NCBI GenBank assembly: GCA_015232865.1
Contig: JADFYU010000042.1
Span: 1-20,916, forward strand
Reading direction: 5' to 3'
Length of the DNA: 20,916 nt
DNA from: Magnetococcales bacterium
GTDB lineage: Bacteria; Pseudomonadota; Magnetococcia; Magnetococcales; UBA8363
Shown: positions 7,952 to 16,467 of the stretch, one piece after another
How the letters are laid out: each line of letters starts with the position of its first letter
How positions within the stretch are numbered: the stretch's first letter is position 1
Position numbers and translations under genes: made by a program
Notes under the pieces: model-generated
What the model was told of the DNA's origin: nothing
Seen by the model: only the letters and a program-made list of their open reading frames with translations
The model's database searches: none

Positions 7952-10105
7952 TCATTCAGCAGTCGAGATGGAAAGAGAGGTCAAGCCTAATTCCGTTGAC
8001 ACCCGCTGTATCCGCTCGGCCAGTTGTTTGTCTGACTCAAAAAAGGGGCCGATAAACAGACAGGAGTGAATCTGCCGATTGATAATAGAGGCCCGTTGAT
8101 AGACCGGCAGGTCCAATAATTCGAGCTGTTTCATCAGCTTGAGAGGCTGCTTGGTGACCGGCAGAAAACAACCGACCTCAATGACACTCTGGCTTTTTTT
8201 ATCAGCAGCAGAAATTGACCCGTCAGGGATGATCTGCGGATTGGAGATCCGGTCCTTGGCCATGGCGGCAACCGATAGCCCGATACGCTCCTTCGCCTGC
8301 TGCACGCTCTCCGCGTCAATCGGCCACTCCATTGACGGGGCCAGAATGGCAGCGGCTATCGACTTTTCCGCCCGTACACCGGGTCGGGCGACCGCGTCGA
8401 GGGAATCGGCCGCAATCCACGGCTGGACAAATGGAGGCTCAGTGTCCGAAACTGACAAGGTCATTATCTCCAGGCTGGGATCGATATTCGGTGACTCAAC
8501 CCGGGAGACCGGTGCGGAGACGGTCTCCTCCTGCAATCTCCCGGTTGCTGCGCTCCCGGACGGTTTTTCAATATCGACCGGCTTTTGAGATGGTTCAACC
8601 ACCACAACGGTCTTTAAGTTTGGGGGACGAATCAACGACTCGACCATAGCCTGTTCCGACTCCTGGATCGGCCTGTTCCAGTCGGTAACCGCCTCTTCCC
8701 CTGCCAGAGTTTCAGGCGGTGTTGAGGGGGCGACCGGCAAATCCGAATGGTTTTTCGATTGCCCAACCGGGTCCAGGGGAACCTGCAACGCTTGAAGGGA
8801 TTGCCGAACCTGTCTGACCTGAGGATGATCCGGGCCAAACGATCTCTCAATCAATTGCAGGGATCGTTTAAAAAGTTGGCCGGCTTTATCCGGATTACCG
8901 CTCTTGTGCAAGGTGACCGCCACACTGGACAGCCAGTTGGACAAGCCCAAATCATCGCCGGAAAAAACCGTCTCGGCCATCCGTACGGAACGATCGAACT
9001 GCTCTTCCGCCTCTCTCTCACGACCCTGAATCCGATTGATTTCACTGATATTGCCAAGAATAAAGGCGATCTGGATATTCTCTGAGCCAAAATGGCGCAA
9101 GGCCAGCGCCTGGCTTCTGGCAAAATTCTTTTTGGCCTCGACAAAGCGCTGTTGTTTCATCTGGACCAAGGCCAGATCATTGATCCATTTGATCAATCTC
9201 GGATGATCCCGACCTCTGACCTTTTCCTGAATGGCGACAACCTGTTCCAGCAGAGGCCGAGCCTCGTCATATCGAGCTTGAAAAACCAGGAGTTCGGAGA
9301 GATGCTCCAAGCTGTTGGCATAGGAAAGGCTTTGCTCACCGTCCAATCGACGAAAAATAGAGAGGGATCGGCTGATGCGGCTCTCGGCCTGCTTTAAATT
9401 CCCCATTCCTCCTTGCAACCTTCCCAACTCCAGAAGAACCTCGGCGACCTTCGGATGGTCACTGCCAAAGTTGCTTTCCCGAATGGCCAACGCTTGGGAC
9501 AGACTCTGTTCGGCGGCCGACAGATGACCCAGTAAAAGCTCGGACTGGGCTTTAATGATCAGAGCCTCAGAAACCCGAGGATGGTCTCGCCAAAGCTCCG
9601 CATGCAATACCGGTAGAGCCTCTGTAACGAGACGAACCGCCTCAGAAACCCGATTCGAATCCATCCCATAGGCCTGGGCCAAATCAACCTGAGCCTGGGC
9701 GGTCTCAAGGTGGGTGTCGCCAAACTGATCCCGAGCCAATTTCAAGACCCGCTCCAACAGTTCAACTCCCTGGGATCTTCTGCCCATTCTCAGATAGAAA
9801 CCGGCCAGAGTCGTCTGTAAACGGAAGACCAACGGATGATTTAAACCGTGAGTCTTGGTGCGGATGGTCAGGGCACGCTCCAAAAGCGGTGCCGCCTTCT
9901 CCCATTTTTTTTCCCGCCCATATAACTCAGCCAACCCCTGAAGAGCCACGGCGGTATTCAGATGTTCAGGACCAAACTCCGTTTCGCTGTGGATCAATCT
10001 GTTCTGAGCAGGCAACAACGCATCAGACCCCTGCCCCCGAACCGAACCGGGAGAAAACGAACAAAGGACCAGAAAGGCTGCAACCAACCGAATAAAAACG
10101 CTCAT
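7952..10105 (-). CDS. Secreted TPR-repeat protein with C-terminal SPOR-like domain
   Basis: The 717-residue protein starts with a signal peptide (MSVFIRLVAAFLVLCSFSPGSVRG), so it is probably periplasmic. From about residue 45 to 423 I count nine 42-43-residue repeats of kinesin-light-chain type (pattern GxDHPxVAxxLxxLAxLxxxxGxxxxAExLxxRALxIxE), plus a partial tenth (PDHPQVRQV). A Pro/Ser/Glu-rich linker follows (about 440-630). The last 75 residues resemble a SPOR domain: a strand with VGCFLPVTKQPLKLMKQL, then SCLFIGPFFESDKQLAERIQRVSTELGL, which matches the usual VGPF and helix layout. SPOR domains bind glycan strands stripped of peptides at division sites. The ATG overlaps the yciB stop (ATGA), preceded by a GAGG Shine-Dalgarno sequence. 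TPR assignment is firm; SPOR is my reading of weak similarity. Confidence 0.85.
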   Translation of the reverse strand: MSVFIRLVAAFLVLCSFSPGSVRGQGSDALLPAQNRLIHSETEFGPEHLNTAVALQGLAELYGREKKWEKAAPLLERALTIRTKTHGLNHPLVFRLQTTLAGFYLRMGRRSQGVELLERVLKLARDQFGDTHLETAQAQVDLAQAYGMDSNRVSEAVRLVTEALPVLHAELWRDHPRVSEALIIKAQSELLLGHLSAAEQSLSQALAIRESNFGSDHPKVAEVLLELGRLQGGMGNLKQAESRISRSLSIFRRLDGEQSLSYANSLEHLSELLVFQARYDEARPLLEQVVAIQEKVRGRDHPRLIKWINDLALVQMKQQRFVEAKKNFARSQALALRHFGSENIQIAFILGNISEINRIQGREREAEEQFDRSVRMAETVFSGDDLGLSNWLSSVAVTLHKSGNPDKAGQLFKRSLQLIERSFGPDHPQVRQVRQSLQALQVPLDPVGQSKNHSDLPVAPSTPPETLAGEEAVTDWNRPIQESEQAMVESLIRPPNLKTVVVVEPSQKPVDIEKPSGSAATGRLQEETVSAPVSRVESPNIDPSLEIMTLSVSDTEPPFVQPWIAADSLDAVARPGVRAEKSIAAAILAPSMEWPIDAESVQQAKERIGLSVAAMAKDRISNPQIIPDGSISAADKKSQSVIEVGCFLPVTKQPLKLMKQLELLDLPVYQRASIINRQIHSCLFIGPFFESDKQLAERIQRVSTELGLTSLSISTAE

Positions 10106-10653
10106 TCAGCCGCCTCGTCCGACGACGCATCTGTCAGGTAGCCGGAAAGCAGCGCTCCTTGAGCGATAATAAACAGGATCATCAAGCCCATTAAACCGAA
10201 CAGCTTGAAATTGACCCAGGTATCCTCGGAAAAATGTTTGGCCACATAGATATTCAGCGCCCCAGAAACCAAAAAAAACAGCCCCCAGGCGATATTAAGA
10301 CGAAACCAGATCAAATCCGGCAACTGTAGATGCCGACCAGCTAGACGCCGAATCATGAGTTGATCGCCAATAAAGTGGCTGCCCACGAAAACAAGCGCCA
10401 GAATCCACTGCAAAATAGTCGGCTTCCACTGAATGAAGAGAGGATCTCTAAAAACCAAGGTCGCGCCACCAAAGAGAATCAGCAACCCCAAAGTCAGGAG
10501 TTGTACCGGAGGAACCCGGCCATGGCGAAATCGATGATAGAGAACCTGTACCAGCACAGTCGCAATCAAAACGGCCGTGGCCATATAGATGTCCGTTGTT
10601 TTGTAAACAATAAAAAAGAGGGCAACAGGAAAAAAATCTTTTGCGATGGCCAT
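10102..10653 (-). CDS. yciB: Inner-membrane septation-associated protein YciB (IspZ family)
   Basis: This is a 183-residue polytopic inner-membrane protein with about five or six hydrophobic segments. Family hallmarks are the N-terminal DFFPVALFFIVYKTTDIYMATAV, the RDPLFIQWKPTILQWILA stretch, GDQLMIRRLAG, and the WFRLNIAWGLFFLVSGALNIYVA and DTWVNFKLFG motifs. The family has been linked to septation and envelope integrity (named intracellular septation protein A in Shigella), but its biochemical role is not settled. The start is well supported by AAGGAG six bases before the ATG. The gene is first in a two-gene unit with the TPR/SPOR-like protein, coupled by ATGA. A perfect 20-base palindrome lies 33 bases upstream. 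Confidence 0.92.
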   Translation of the reverse strand: MAIAKDFFPVALFFIVYKTTDIYMATAVLIATVLVQVLYHRFRHGRVPPVQLLTLGLLILFGGATLVFRDPLFIQWKPTILQWILALVFVGSHFIGDQLMIRRLAGRHLQLPDLIWFRLNIAWGLFFLVSGALNIYVAKHFSEDTWVNFKLFGLMGLMILFIIAQGALLSGYLTDASSDEAAE

Positions 10654-10685
10654 GGAACACTCCTTGCTTGTTTTTCGATCAGGCC

Positions 10686-10705
10686 GGCAGATTTTAAAAT
10701 CTGCC
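10686..10705. repeat. Perfect 20-base palindrome upstream of yciB
   Basis: GGCAGATTTT is followed immediately by its exact reverse complement AAAATCTGCC. The flanking bases do not extend the symmetry. It lies 33 bases before the yciB start, outside its Shine-Dalgarno sequence. With no spacer and A/T at the centre it looks more like a site for a dimeric DNA-binding protein than a terminator, although an eight-pair stem with a TTAA loop could form in RNA. There is no other copy that I noticed in the window. Confidence 0.7.
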
Positions 10706-10819
10706 AGAATATCCTGATTTCATGGATTATTCGGATTTCTTGACATAGAATCCCAATAATAGATGATCATGATCGCGTTATAGAACCAATACCTTCAGGA
10801 TACCGATTGGAAACGCAGA

Positions 10820-10939
10820 ATGACCAAAGAATACAGCCAGAACCAGGAAATCATGATGCAACCCATTGTTTTTCATTATTTAACATATAAAGACCGCCGA
10901 AACCTCATCGGTGAGCGGATTTTACACTGTTTTTTCTGA
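10820..10939 (+). CDS. Possible 39-residue ORF upstream of glnS
   Basis: An ATG-started open frame runs for 39 codons to TGA inside the yciB-glnS gap (begins MTKEYSQNQEIMMQ, ends ERILHCFF). A GGAAA sequence lies about seven bases before the ATG, a weak Shine-Dalgarno candidate. The product would be a charged small protein without a membrane helix. There is no recognisable family, and a frame this short can occur by chance. It could also be a leader ORF, but glnS starts 142 bases later and no attenuator is obvious. I list it as a possibility only. Confidence 0.15.
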   Translation: MTKEYSQNQEIMMQPIVFHYLTYKDRRNLIGERILHCFF

Positions 10940-11081
10940 CGAACAGATGTTGCAGCACCAAACAAGCACAAAGAACGGCTGTGTAGCCGACAATATACTG
11001 AAAAAAGCCTGCTGAGTCGAACCGAAGCAGGAAAACCCTTAATTTTTTTTCCATACGCACCAGAAACAGGAATCGCCTCAC

Positions 11082-12779
11082 ATGTCTGAAAATGCCCCAG
11101 CAAAACCGGTTGATTTTATTCGCACCATCATTGCCCAGGATCTGGCCGCTGGCAAACATGCAGGAAAGATCATCACCCGTTTTCCACCGGAACCCAACGG
11201 TTATCTCCATATCGGTCATGCCAAATCCATCTGCCTCAACTTTGGCATCGCCCAAGAGAACCCCAACGGGGTTTGTCATCTGCGCTATGACGATACCAAC
11301 CCGGAAAAAGAGGAGAAAGAGTATATTGACGCCATCCAGGAAGATGTCCGCTGGTTGGGATTTGATTGGGGCGATAACCGTTTTTTTGCCTCGGACTATT
11401 TTGACAAACTGTACGAACTGGCCGAAGTTTTGATCAACAACGATGACGCCTACGTCTGCGGACTGACAGCCGAGCAGGTTCGGGAATATCGGGGAACCCT
11501 GACCCAACCCGGCAGAGACAGCCCATCTCGCAACCAATCCCCAGAGATCAATCTCGATCTGTTCCGACGCATGCGGGCGGGGGAGTTTGCCGATGGTCAC
11601 TATATTCTGCGCGCCAAAATAGATATGGCGTCACCCAACATCAATATGCGAGATCCGGCCATCTACCGCATTCGACGGGCAACCCACCACCAGACCGGCG
11701 ACAAATGGTGCATCTATCCGATATATGATTTTACCCACTGTATTTCAGATGCCCTGGAGGGAATCACCCACTCCCTGTGTACCCTGGAATTTGAGGATCA
11801 CCGCCCACTCTACGATTGGTTTTTGGATCGACTAGAGCCTCACCTGACCTGTCACCCCCGTCAGATCGAATTTTCCCGGCTCTCCCTGGATTATACCGTT
11901 GTCAGCAAACGAAAACTGATCGCCCTGGTTGACAGCCATACCGTAACCGCCTGGAATGATCCACGCATGCCGACCATTTCAGGTCTGCGTCGCCGTGGTT
12001 ATACCGCCGATTCGATTCGTAATTTCTGTAGTCGGATTGGCATTACCAAATCCCCCAACAATGTCGAAGTCAGCTTTTTAGAGGGGTGTCTGCGAGAGGA
12101 TCTTGAGAAAAAAGCCCCACGGGCCATGGCCATTCTCGATCCCTTGAAAGTGGTCATCGACAACTATCCTGAAAACCAGGTGGAGGAACTTTCCGCTGCC
12201 AACCATCCGCAAGACCCGGAGTTTGGCCAACGCACCCTCTATATGACCCGTGAAATTTATATCGATCGAGAAGATTTTCTGGAAGTGGCTCCCAACAAAA
12301 AGTTTAAACGACTGGTTACTGACGGCGAAGTTCGACTTCGCAACGCCTATGTAATCCGCTGTGACTCGGTGATCAAAGATTCGACGACCGGAGAAATTAC
12401 CGAACTGCGCGGTCACTACGACCCTGCCACCCTCAACGCCAACCCCGAAGACCGAAAAATCAAAGGGGTGATTCATTGGGTCTCCGCCTCCCACTGTCAA
12501 CACGCGGAAATCCGCCTCTATGATCGACTGTTCAACAAACCCAATCCCGAGGAGGTCGAAGAGGGCGAGACCTTCATGGATCATGTCAATCCCGACTCCC
12601 TGAGAGTGATTAAATCGTGCCCCGTCGAATCCAGCCTGAGCCAGGCCAAAATCGGCGACACCTTTCAGTTTGAACGTGTCGGCTACTTTAGCAAAGATCC
12701 CGATTCGACAGCAGAAAACCCGGTATTCAATCGCGCCGTCACTCTGCGGGACTCCTGGGCAAAGATATCCGGCCAATAA
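11082..12779 (+). CDS. glnS: Glutaminyl-tRNA synthetase GlnS
   Basis: GlnRS charges tRNA-Gln with glutamine directly. The 565-residue protein has the class I signature [17 protein letters not shown] (HIGH at 43-46), YDDTNPEKE, the lineage-typical [38 protein letters not shown], a KMSKS-type loop VVSKRKL (273-279), and the two C-terminal anticodon-binding beta-barrels (about 345-550). A Shine-Dalgarno-like ACAGGA precedes the ATG by ten bases. Presence of GlnRS is informative: most alphaproteobacteria lack it and use GatCAB transamidation instead, so the organism is probably not a typical alphaproteobacterium. The gene seems to be transcribed alone; about 300 bases separate it from qmcA. Confidence 0.97.
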   Translation: MSENAPAKPVDFIRTIIAQDLAAGKHAGKIITRFPPEPNGYLHIGHAKSICLNFGIAQENPNGVCHLRYDDTNPEKEEKEYIDAIQEDVRWLGFDWGDNRFFASDYFDKLYELAEVLINNDDAYVCGLTAEQVREYRGTLTQPGRDSPSRNQSPEINLDLFRRMRAGEFADGHYILRAKIDMASPNINMRDPAIYRIRRATHHQTGDKWCIYPIYDFTHCISDALEGITHSLCTLEFEDHRPLYDWFLDRLEPHLTCHPRQIEFSRLSLDYTVVSKRKLIALVDSHTVTAWNDPRMPTISGLRRRGYTADSIRNFCSRIGITKSPNNVEVSFLEGCLREDLEKKAPRAMAILDPLKVVIDNYPENQVEELSAANHPQDPEFGQRTLYMTREIYIDREDFLEVAPNKKFKRLVTDGEVRLRNAYVIRCDSVIKDSTTGEITELRGHYDPATLNANPEDRKIKGVIHWVSASHCQHAEIRLYDRLFNKPNPEEVEEGETFMDHVNPDSLRVIKSCPVESSLSQAKIGDTFQFERVGYFSKDPDSTAENPVFNRAVTLRDSWAKISGQ

Positions 12780-13083
12780 GGGTCGGAGAGGAACCCGGAT
12801 TTCGCGGTCACCCTCTGACACCGGATACAACATCTTGATTTATCGGGCATCATGGAGAGAATCCACTTCAGCGATAAGGTGACTTCGTTTCTCATAATTA
12901 ACAATGTAAAATCAACATGTTACACTATGGACGCACGTTTAACGGCCAATTCTGGAATAACGGAGTATTGAAGGAAGGAATAAACGCAGGTAAGGTAATA
13001 CCGACTGATTCCTGCAAAAAAACCAAACAACTCGAATCAGCCCGCTAAATAATCACCCCGCCACTTTTTTTGGGAGAGATGTC
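12780..13083. other. 304-base intergenic region between glnS and qmcA
   Basis: No convincing gene is present; open frames are short and in poor context. The segment carries one good promoter-like pair (12898-12926), leaving a leader of about 150 bases before qmcA. I do not see a clear intrinsic terminator for glnS at its start. Confidence 0.6.
12898..12926 (+). promoter_or_regulatory. Candidate sigma70 promoter of qmcA-nfeD
   Basis: TTAACA (five of six to the -35 consensus), a 17-base spacer and TACACT (four of six to the -10 consensus) are in the optimal arrangement in A+T-rich intergenic DNA. Transcription would start near 12933, giving an untranslated leader of about 150 bases. It is a pattern match only. 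Confidence 0.4.
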
Positions 13084-14007
13084 ATGGAAGCAGTCGGAAC
13101 CCTGGTCATTCTGGTATTTTTCTTTGGCATCATCATCGTCTCCATGGGGGTGAAGATCGTCCCCCAGGGACAGCAATTCACATTGGAGCGGTTGGGCAAA
13201 TATACCCGAACCCTCTACCCCGGATTCAATGTCATCGTCCCCATTCTGGATCGGGTCGGCAGAAAACTCAACATGATGGAGCAGGTTCTTGACGTCCCCT
13301 CCCAAGAGGTCATCACCAAGGACAACGCCACCATCGAGGTAGACGGCGTGGTCTTCTTCCAAATTTTGGATGCCGCCAAAGCCGCCTATGAGGTCAGCAA
13401 TCTGAGTTTCGCCACCCTCAACCTGACCATGACCAACATCCGGACCGTCATGGGTTCCATGGACCTGGATGAACTGCTCTCCAAACGAGACGATATCAAT
13501 ACCCGACTGCTCACCGTCGTCGATGCCGCCACCGATCCCTGGGGATTGAAAATCACCCGGATTGAGATCAAGGACATCTCCCCGCCAAAAGATCTGGTTG
13601 ACTCCATGGCCAGACAGATGAAAGCCGAACGGGAAAAACGGGCCAACATCCTGGAAGCCGAAGGATTCCGCCAAGGCGAAATTCTCAAGGCCGAGGGCCA
13701 GAAACAGGCGGCTATTCTTCAAGCGGAAGGAAAAAAAGAGGCCGCCTTCCGGGAGGCCGAAGCCAGAGAGCGCTCCGCAGAGGCGGAAGCCAATGCCACC
13801 CGCATGGTCTCTGAAGCCATTGCCGCTGGAAACATCAGTGCCATCAACTATTTTGTCGCCCAAAAATACATTGAAGCCTTGAAAGATATCGCCGCCGCCG
13901 ACAACCAAAAGGTGTTGTTCATGCCCATCGAAGCCACCAGTATTCTTGGCTCCCTGGGTGGTTTGGCCGAGCTTACCAAAGAGGCCTTTCCCAACAAGGA
14001 GCGTTGA
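13084..14007 (+). CDS. qmcA: SPFH/stomatin-family membrane protein QmcA
   Basis: This 307-residue protein has one N-terminal membrane helix (about 4-22), an SPFH (stomatin/prohibitin/flotillin/HflK-C) domain (about 25-190; [51 protein letters not shown]) and a long Ala/Glu/Lys-rich coiled coil (about 195-265; repeated ILEAEG, ILKAEG, ILQAEG). The C-terminal [17 protein letters not shown] is typical of the QmcA/YbbK subgroup. Such proteins form large membrane-associated cages and are thought to organise membrane microdomains or partner with proteases. GGGAG seven bases before the ATG is a good ribosome-binding site. The adjacent NfeD gene one base downstream is the conserved partner. Confidence 0.94.
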   Translation: MEAVGTLVILVFFFGIIIVSMGVKIVPQGQQFTLERLGKYTRTLYPGFNVIVPILDRVGRKLNMMEQVLDVPSQEVITKDNATIEVDGVVFFQILDAAKAAYEVSNLSFATLNLTMTNIRTVMGSMDLDELLSKRDDINTRLLTVVDAATDPWGLKITRIEIKDISPPKDLVDSMARQMKAEREKRANILEAEGFRQGEILKAEGQKQAAILQAEGKKEAAFREAEARERSAEAEANATRMVSEAIAAGNISAINYFVAQKYIEALKDIAAADNQKVLFMPIEATSILGSLGGLAELTKEAFPNKER

Positions 14008-14008
14008 A

Positions 14009-14467
14009 ATGGTTGAACTATTAACCCATCTCAACCACTACCACTGGTGGATTATCGGGATTTTACTGGTCATTCTAGAGGTATTGGCACCGGCGTTTTT
14101 CTTTTTGTGGATGGGATTCGCCGCCGGACTGGTCGGCGTTGCCTTGCTGATTTTCCCGGAGTTGGGCTGGAAGAGCCAGTTACTCACCTTTTCCCTGCTC
14201 TCCGTCGTCTCCATTTATCTATCCAGAGAGTACCTGAAGAAAAAACCCATCGCCACCGATCAACCGACTCTCAACCGACGCGGCTCCCAGTATATTGGGC
14301 GGTTTTTTACCTTGACCTCTCCCATTGTCAATCAGGTAGGTCGGATTCAAGTGGACGACTCAATCTGGAAAGTGGTCGGGCCGGACCTGGCCATCGGTGA
14401 AAAAATTCGGGTGATAGAGGTACAAGGCACCGACTTGATAGTGGAACCAGCGGAACCTCAAACCTAA
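14009..14467 (+). CDS. NfeD-family membrane protein (short, OB-fold type)
   Basis: The 152-residue protein has two or three membrane helices in its first 70 residues (WWIIGILLVILEVLAPAFFFLWMGFAAGLVGVA and LLTFSLLSVVSIYLS), followed by a soluble OB-fold of NfeD type (about 85-150; RRGSQYIGRFFTL, VGRIQVDDSIWKVVGPDLAIGEKIRVIEVQGTDLIVEP). It corresponds to E. coli YbbK's partner YbbJ and to the short NfeD class without the ClpP-like protease domain. The ATG is one base after the qmcA stop and has AAGGAG seven bases before it; an upstream alternative start would lie inside qmcA and is not favoured. The known family pairing is with stomatin-like proteins, in membrane quality control. Confidence 0.93.
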   Translation: MVELLTHLNHYHWWIIGILLVILEVLAPAFFFLWMGFAAGLVGVALLIFPELGWKSQLLTFSLLSVVSIYLSREYLKKKPIATDQPTLNRRGSQYIGRFFTLTSPIVNQVGRIQVDDSIWKVVGPDLAIGEKIRVIEVQGTDLIVEPAEPQT

Positions 14468-14648
14468 GTTCGGCTGTTGGGTGGGCATTAACCGATATTC
14501 GGCCTTCTCAAGACCGAGTAACGAAATTTTTATGAACTGACGAACTTTTTCACCCCAATTCCCACTCAGTAAGTTGTCAGAGGTTAGAAGCTGCGAAAAT
14601 TTTTCCCTCCCTCCTATTGGTGCCGAATTTGGATCATGGAACAAGACT

Positions 14649-14657
14649 TTATCCACA
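14649..14657 (+). promoter_or_regulatory. Consensus DnaA box
   Basis: TTATCCACA matches the 9-base DnaA-binding consensus exactly. It sits 22 bases before the DUF4197 gene, in a 212-base gap that otherwise shows no gene and no clear promoter. There is no cluster of boxes or A+T-rich unwinding element here, so an origin is not indicated; a DnaA-regulated promoter or chance is possible. Confidence 0.4.
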
Positions 14658-14679
14658 CTCTTTACTGGACTTCAAAAAC

Positions 14680-15495
14680 ATGAAAATCAACAAATTGACC
14701 TTTATTTTTGCTCTTGGTGCCTGTTTGGGAACTCAAGTCAGCCGTGTCGATGCAGGCTGGATGGATGTTCTGGAAAGTGCCGTCAAACCGGCGGCAACCA
14801 CTCCAGCAGCAGCGACCTCAACGCCAACAGCCTCTGTGACCGGTTTAAGTCAGGATGAGATGAGCTTGGGATTGAAGGAGGCATTGGTGGTCGGAGTTAA
14901 ACAGGCCATTGCCATTTTGGGCAAAGAGGGGGGCTATCTCAACGATGAATCGGTCAAAATCCCCTTGCCAGCCATTTTATCCTCGGCATCCAAACTAGCA
15001 CCCGGCATGGTTCAAGGACTGACCGATGAATTTATCGTTACCCTAAACAGGGCCGCCGAAAAAGCCGTTCCGGTCGCCATGAACATCTTTGTCGAATCAG
15101 TCCAGAAGATGAGTCTGACCGATGCCCAGACCCTTCTTCAGGGTGCAGACAACGCCGCAACCGAATATTTCAGAAAGACCAGCTCCGAACAACTGATCTC
15201 CTCTTTCAAACCCATCGTTGAACAAACCACCGATGAAGTCGGATTGACATCGGCCTATAAAAATCTTTCTGGAATGTTGCAAAAGCAAGGCACCGCCAAC
15301 CAAGTGATCTCCGGCCTCTCCTCCTTTATGGGCGGTGGCGGACAAAATGATTTTGACCTCGACGGCTATGTCACCCAAAAAGCAGTAGACGGGCTATTTC
15401 TCAAGATGGCTGAAGAAGAGAAAAAAATTCGCCAGAACCCCCTGGCACGCAGCTCCGATCTGCTGCAAAAAGTCTTCAGCGTCTTCAACAACTAG
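14680..15495 (+). CDS. Secreted DUF4197-family protein
   Basis: The product is 271 residues with an N-terminal secretion signal (MKINKLTFIFALGACLGTQVSRVDA), so it is probably periplasmic; there is no lipobox in the right form. After a short Ala/Thr/Pro-rich linker, the DUF4197 domain covers about 60-270 (SLGLKEALVVGVKQAIAILGKEGGYLND, VKIPLP, FVESVQKMSLTDAQTLLQG, ATEYFRKTSSEQL, FDLDGYVTQKAVDGLFLKMAEEEKKIRQNP). The domain has no established activity. I use the ATG at 14680 because it starts the signal peptide directly; a longer frame back to 14617 would add non-signal residues. Shine-Dalgarno match is poor. It is followed by a large hairpin. Confidence 0.88.
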   Translation: MKINKLTFIFALGACLGTQVSRVDAGWMDVLESAVKPAATTPAAATSTPTASVTGLSQDEMSLGLKEALVVGVKQAIAILGKEGGYLNDESVKIPLPAILSSASKLAPGMVQGLTDEFIVTLNRAAEKAVPVAMNIFVESVQKMSLTDAQTLLQGADNAATEYFRKTSSEQLISSFKPIVEQTTDEVGLTSAYKNLSGMLQKQGTANQVISGLSSFMGGGGQNDFDLDGYVTQKAVDGLFLKMAEEEKKIRQNPLARSSDLLQKVFSVFNN

Positions 15496-15524
15496 GAGAC
15501 TTTCCAGACAGCAAAGACCATAAA

Positions 15525-15572
15525 CCTGGAGGCGGCGGTTGTCAGCATTCACCGACAGCCGCCGCCTCCAGG
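15525..15572. repeat. Long inverted repeat, 19-bp stem and 10-base loop
   Basis: CCTGGAGGCGGCGGTTGTC (15525-15543) and GACAGCCGCCGCCTCCAGG (15554-15572) pair along all 19 positions with a single G-U wobble; the loop is AGCATTCACC. It lies 29 bases after the DUF4197 stop and ends 28 bases before the DUF4126 ATG. There is no U-run after the stem in either direction, so it is not a standard intrinsic terminator. It may stabilise or attenuate the transcript or shield the downstream ribosome-binding site. Confidence 0.75.
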
Positions 15573-15600
15573 ATAAAGGGATCAAGATTGGAATAAAAAA

Positions 15601-16389
15601 ATGGAACAGTACGAGCAGATCGCCAGCATAATCGCCCTGACCATGGGGGCATCCTGGGCCAGCGGAATCAACCTGTATGCGGCCATTGCCATACTGGGTT
15701 TCAGTGGTTCAAGCGGCTCCATAGATCTACCACCCGATCTGTTGATCTTGGAGAATCCCCTGGTCATCGGGGCGGCCAGTATTATGTACTGTGTCGAATT
15801 TTTTGCCGACAAAATACCGGGATTTGATACCGCCTGGGATACGATTCACACCTTTATTCGCATTCCGGCCGGGGCGATGCTGGCAGCCGGTGCCGTCGGC
15901 GAGGTCGGACCGGCCATGGAGATTGCCGCCACCATGTTGGGCGGCGGTATGGCTGCCGCCAGCCATGTGACCAAAGCCAGCACCCGTGTCGTCATCAATG
16001 CCTCACCGGAACCCTTTACCAACTGGGCCGCCTCCATCAGCGAGGATTTGATGGTTTTCGGCGGCCTCTGGGCGGCTCTGCACCATCCGGTTCTCTTTTT
16101 GGTGTTCATGGGGCTGTTTATTCTGCTGATGATCTGGATTCTGCCCAAAACCTGGCGCACCATCAAACGATTCTTCTCCTGGCTGGGCCGACTGTTTGCA
16201 GGGGAAGCCGGACCACAAATAGAAAACAGCCCGACACCGGCCATCCAAATCGCAATCTCACCACCCCCTCCGACATCAAACTCCGAAGAGCGGCTGGAAA
16301 AGCTGGAACGCCTCAATAAACTAAGAGAGTCCGGTACCCTGACCGAAGAGGAGTTTCAACAGGAAAAAGAGCGCCTGCTCTCCCGCTAA
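15601..16389 (+). CDS. DUF4126 membrane protein with C-terminal SHOCT tail
   Basis: The 262-residue protein has a DUF4126 domain in its first 190 residues: Gly/Ala-rich hydrophobic segments (SIIALTMGASWASGINLYAAIAILGF, PAGAMLAAGAVGEV, AATMLGGGMAAASH) with the family motifs VEFFADKIPGFDTAWDTIHTFIRIPAG and SPEPFTNWAASISED, then a strong membrane helix (PVLFLVFMGLFILLMIWILP). A Pro/Ser linker (about 200-230) leads to a SHOCT-type helical hairpin (ERLEKLERLNKLRESGTLTEEEFQQEKERLLSR), a short oligomerisation-type module. Function of DUF4126 is unknown. The ATG follows a weak Shine-Dalgarno-like GGA. It stands 28 bases after the large hairpin and may be a separate unit or attenuated co-transcript with DUF4197. 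Confidence 0.87.
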   Translation: MEQYEQIASIIALTMGASWASGINLYAAIAILGFSGSSGSIDLPPDLLILENPLVIGAASIMYCVEFFADKIPGFDTAWDTIHTFIRIPAGAMLAAGAVGEVGPAMEIAATMLGGGMAAASHVTKASTRVVINASPEPFTNWAASISEDLMVFGGLWAALHHPVLFLVFMGLFILLMIWILPKTWRTIKRFFSWLGRLFAGEAGPQIENSPTPAIQIAISPPPPTSNSEERLEKLERLNKLRESGTLTEEEFQQEKERLLSR

Positions 16390-16467
16390 TTCCGAGCTTT
16401 GCACGCCGAAAGCCTGTATATGGGATGAGACAGTCTCTTGGTTTTTCGGGTGAGAGAGAAACAACGC

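Larger units (their letters stand above)
10654..11081. other. 428-base divergent intergenic region between yciB and glnS
   Basis: This gap separates the divergently transcribed yciB and glnS and should hold promoters for both. It contains a perfect palindrome near yciB, a TTGACA hexamer at 10740-10745 (plus strand) with only a poor -10 (GATGAT-like) at about 17 bases, a GATCATGATC palindrome at 10765-10774, and a 39-codon open frame. The DNA is clearly more A+T-rich than the flanking genes. I cannot assign a convincing promoter for glnS. Confidence 0.6.

Noticed and set aside
10905..11600. 231-codon minus-strand open frame across the glnS start
   Set aside because: It is antisense to the HIGH-motif region of glnS and to the leader; no family features.
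12078..12833. 251-codon minus-strand open frame opposite glnS
   Set aside because: It is antisense to the well-conserved GlnRS C-terminal half and has no family features.
13045..14034. 329-codon open frame on the minus strand opposite qmcA
   Set aside because: It is Gly/Asp/His-rich with no recognisable fold and lies fully antisense to a strongly conserved SPFH gene; it is a shadow frame.
14468..14679. Replication origin around the first DnaA box
   Set aside because: Only one box, no repeated boxes or A+T-rich unwinding element and no dnaA/dnaN/gidA neighbours.
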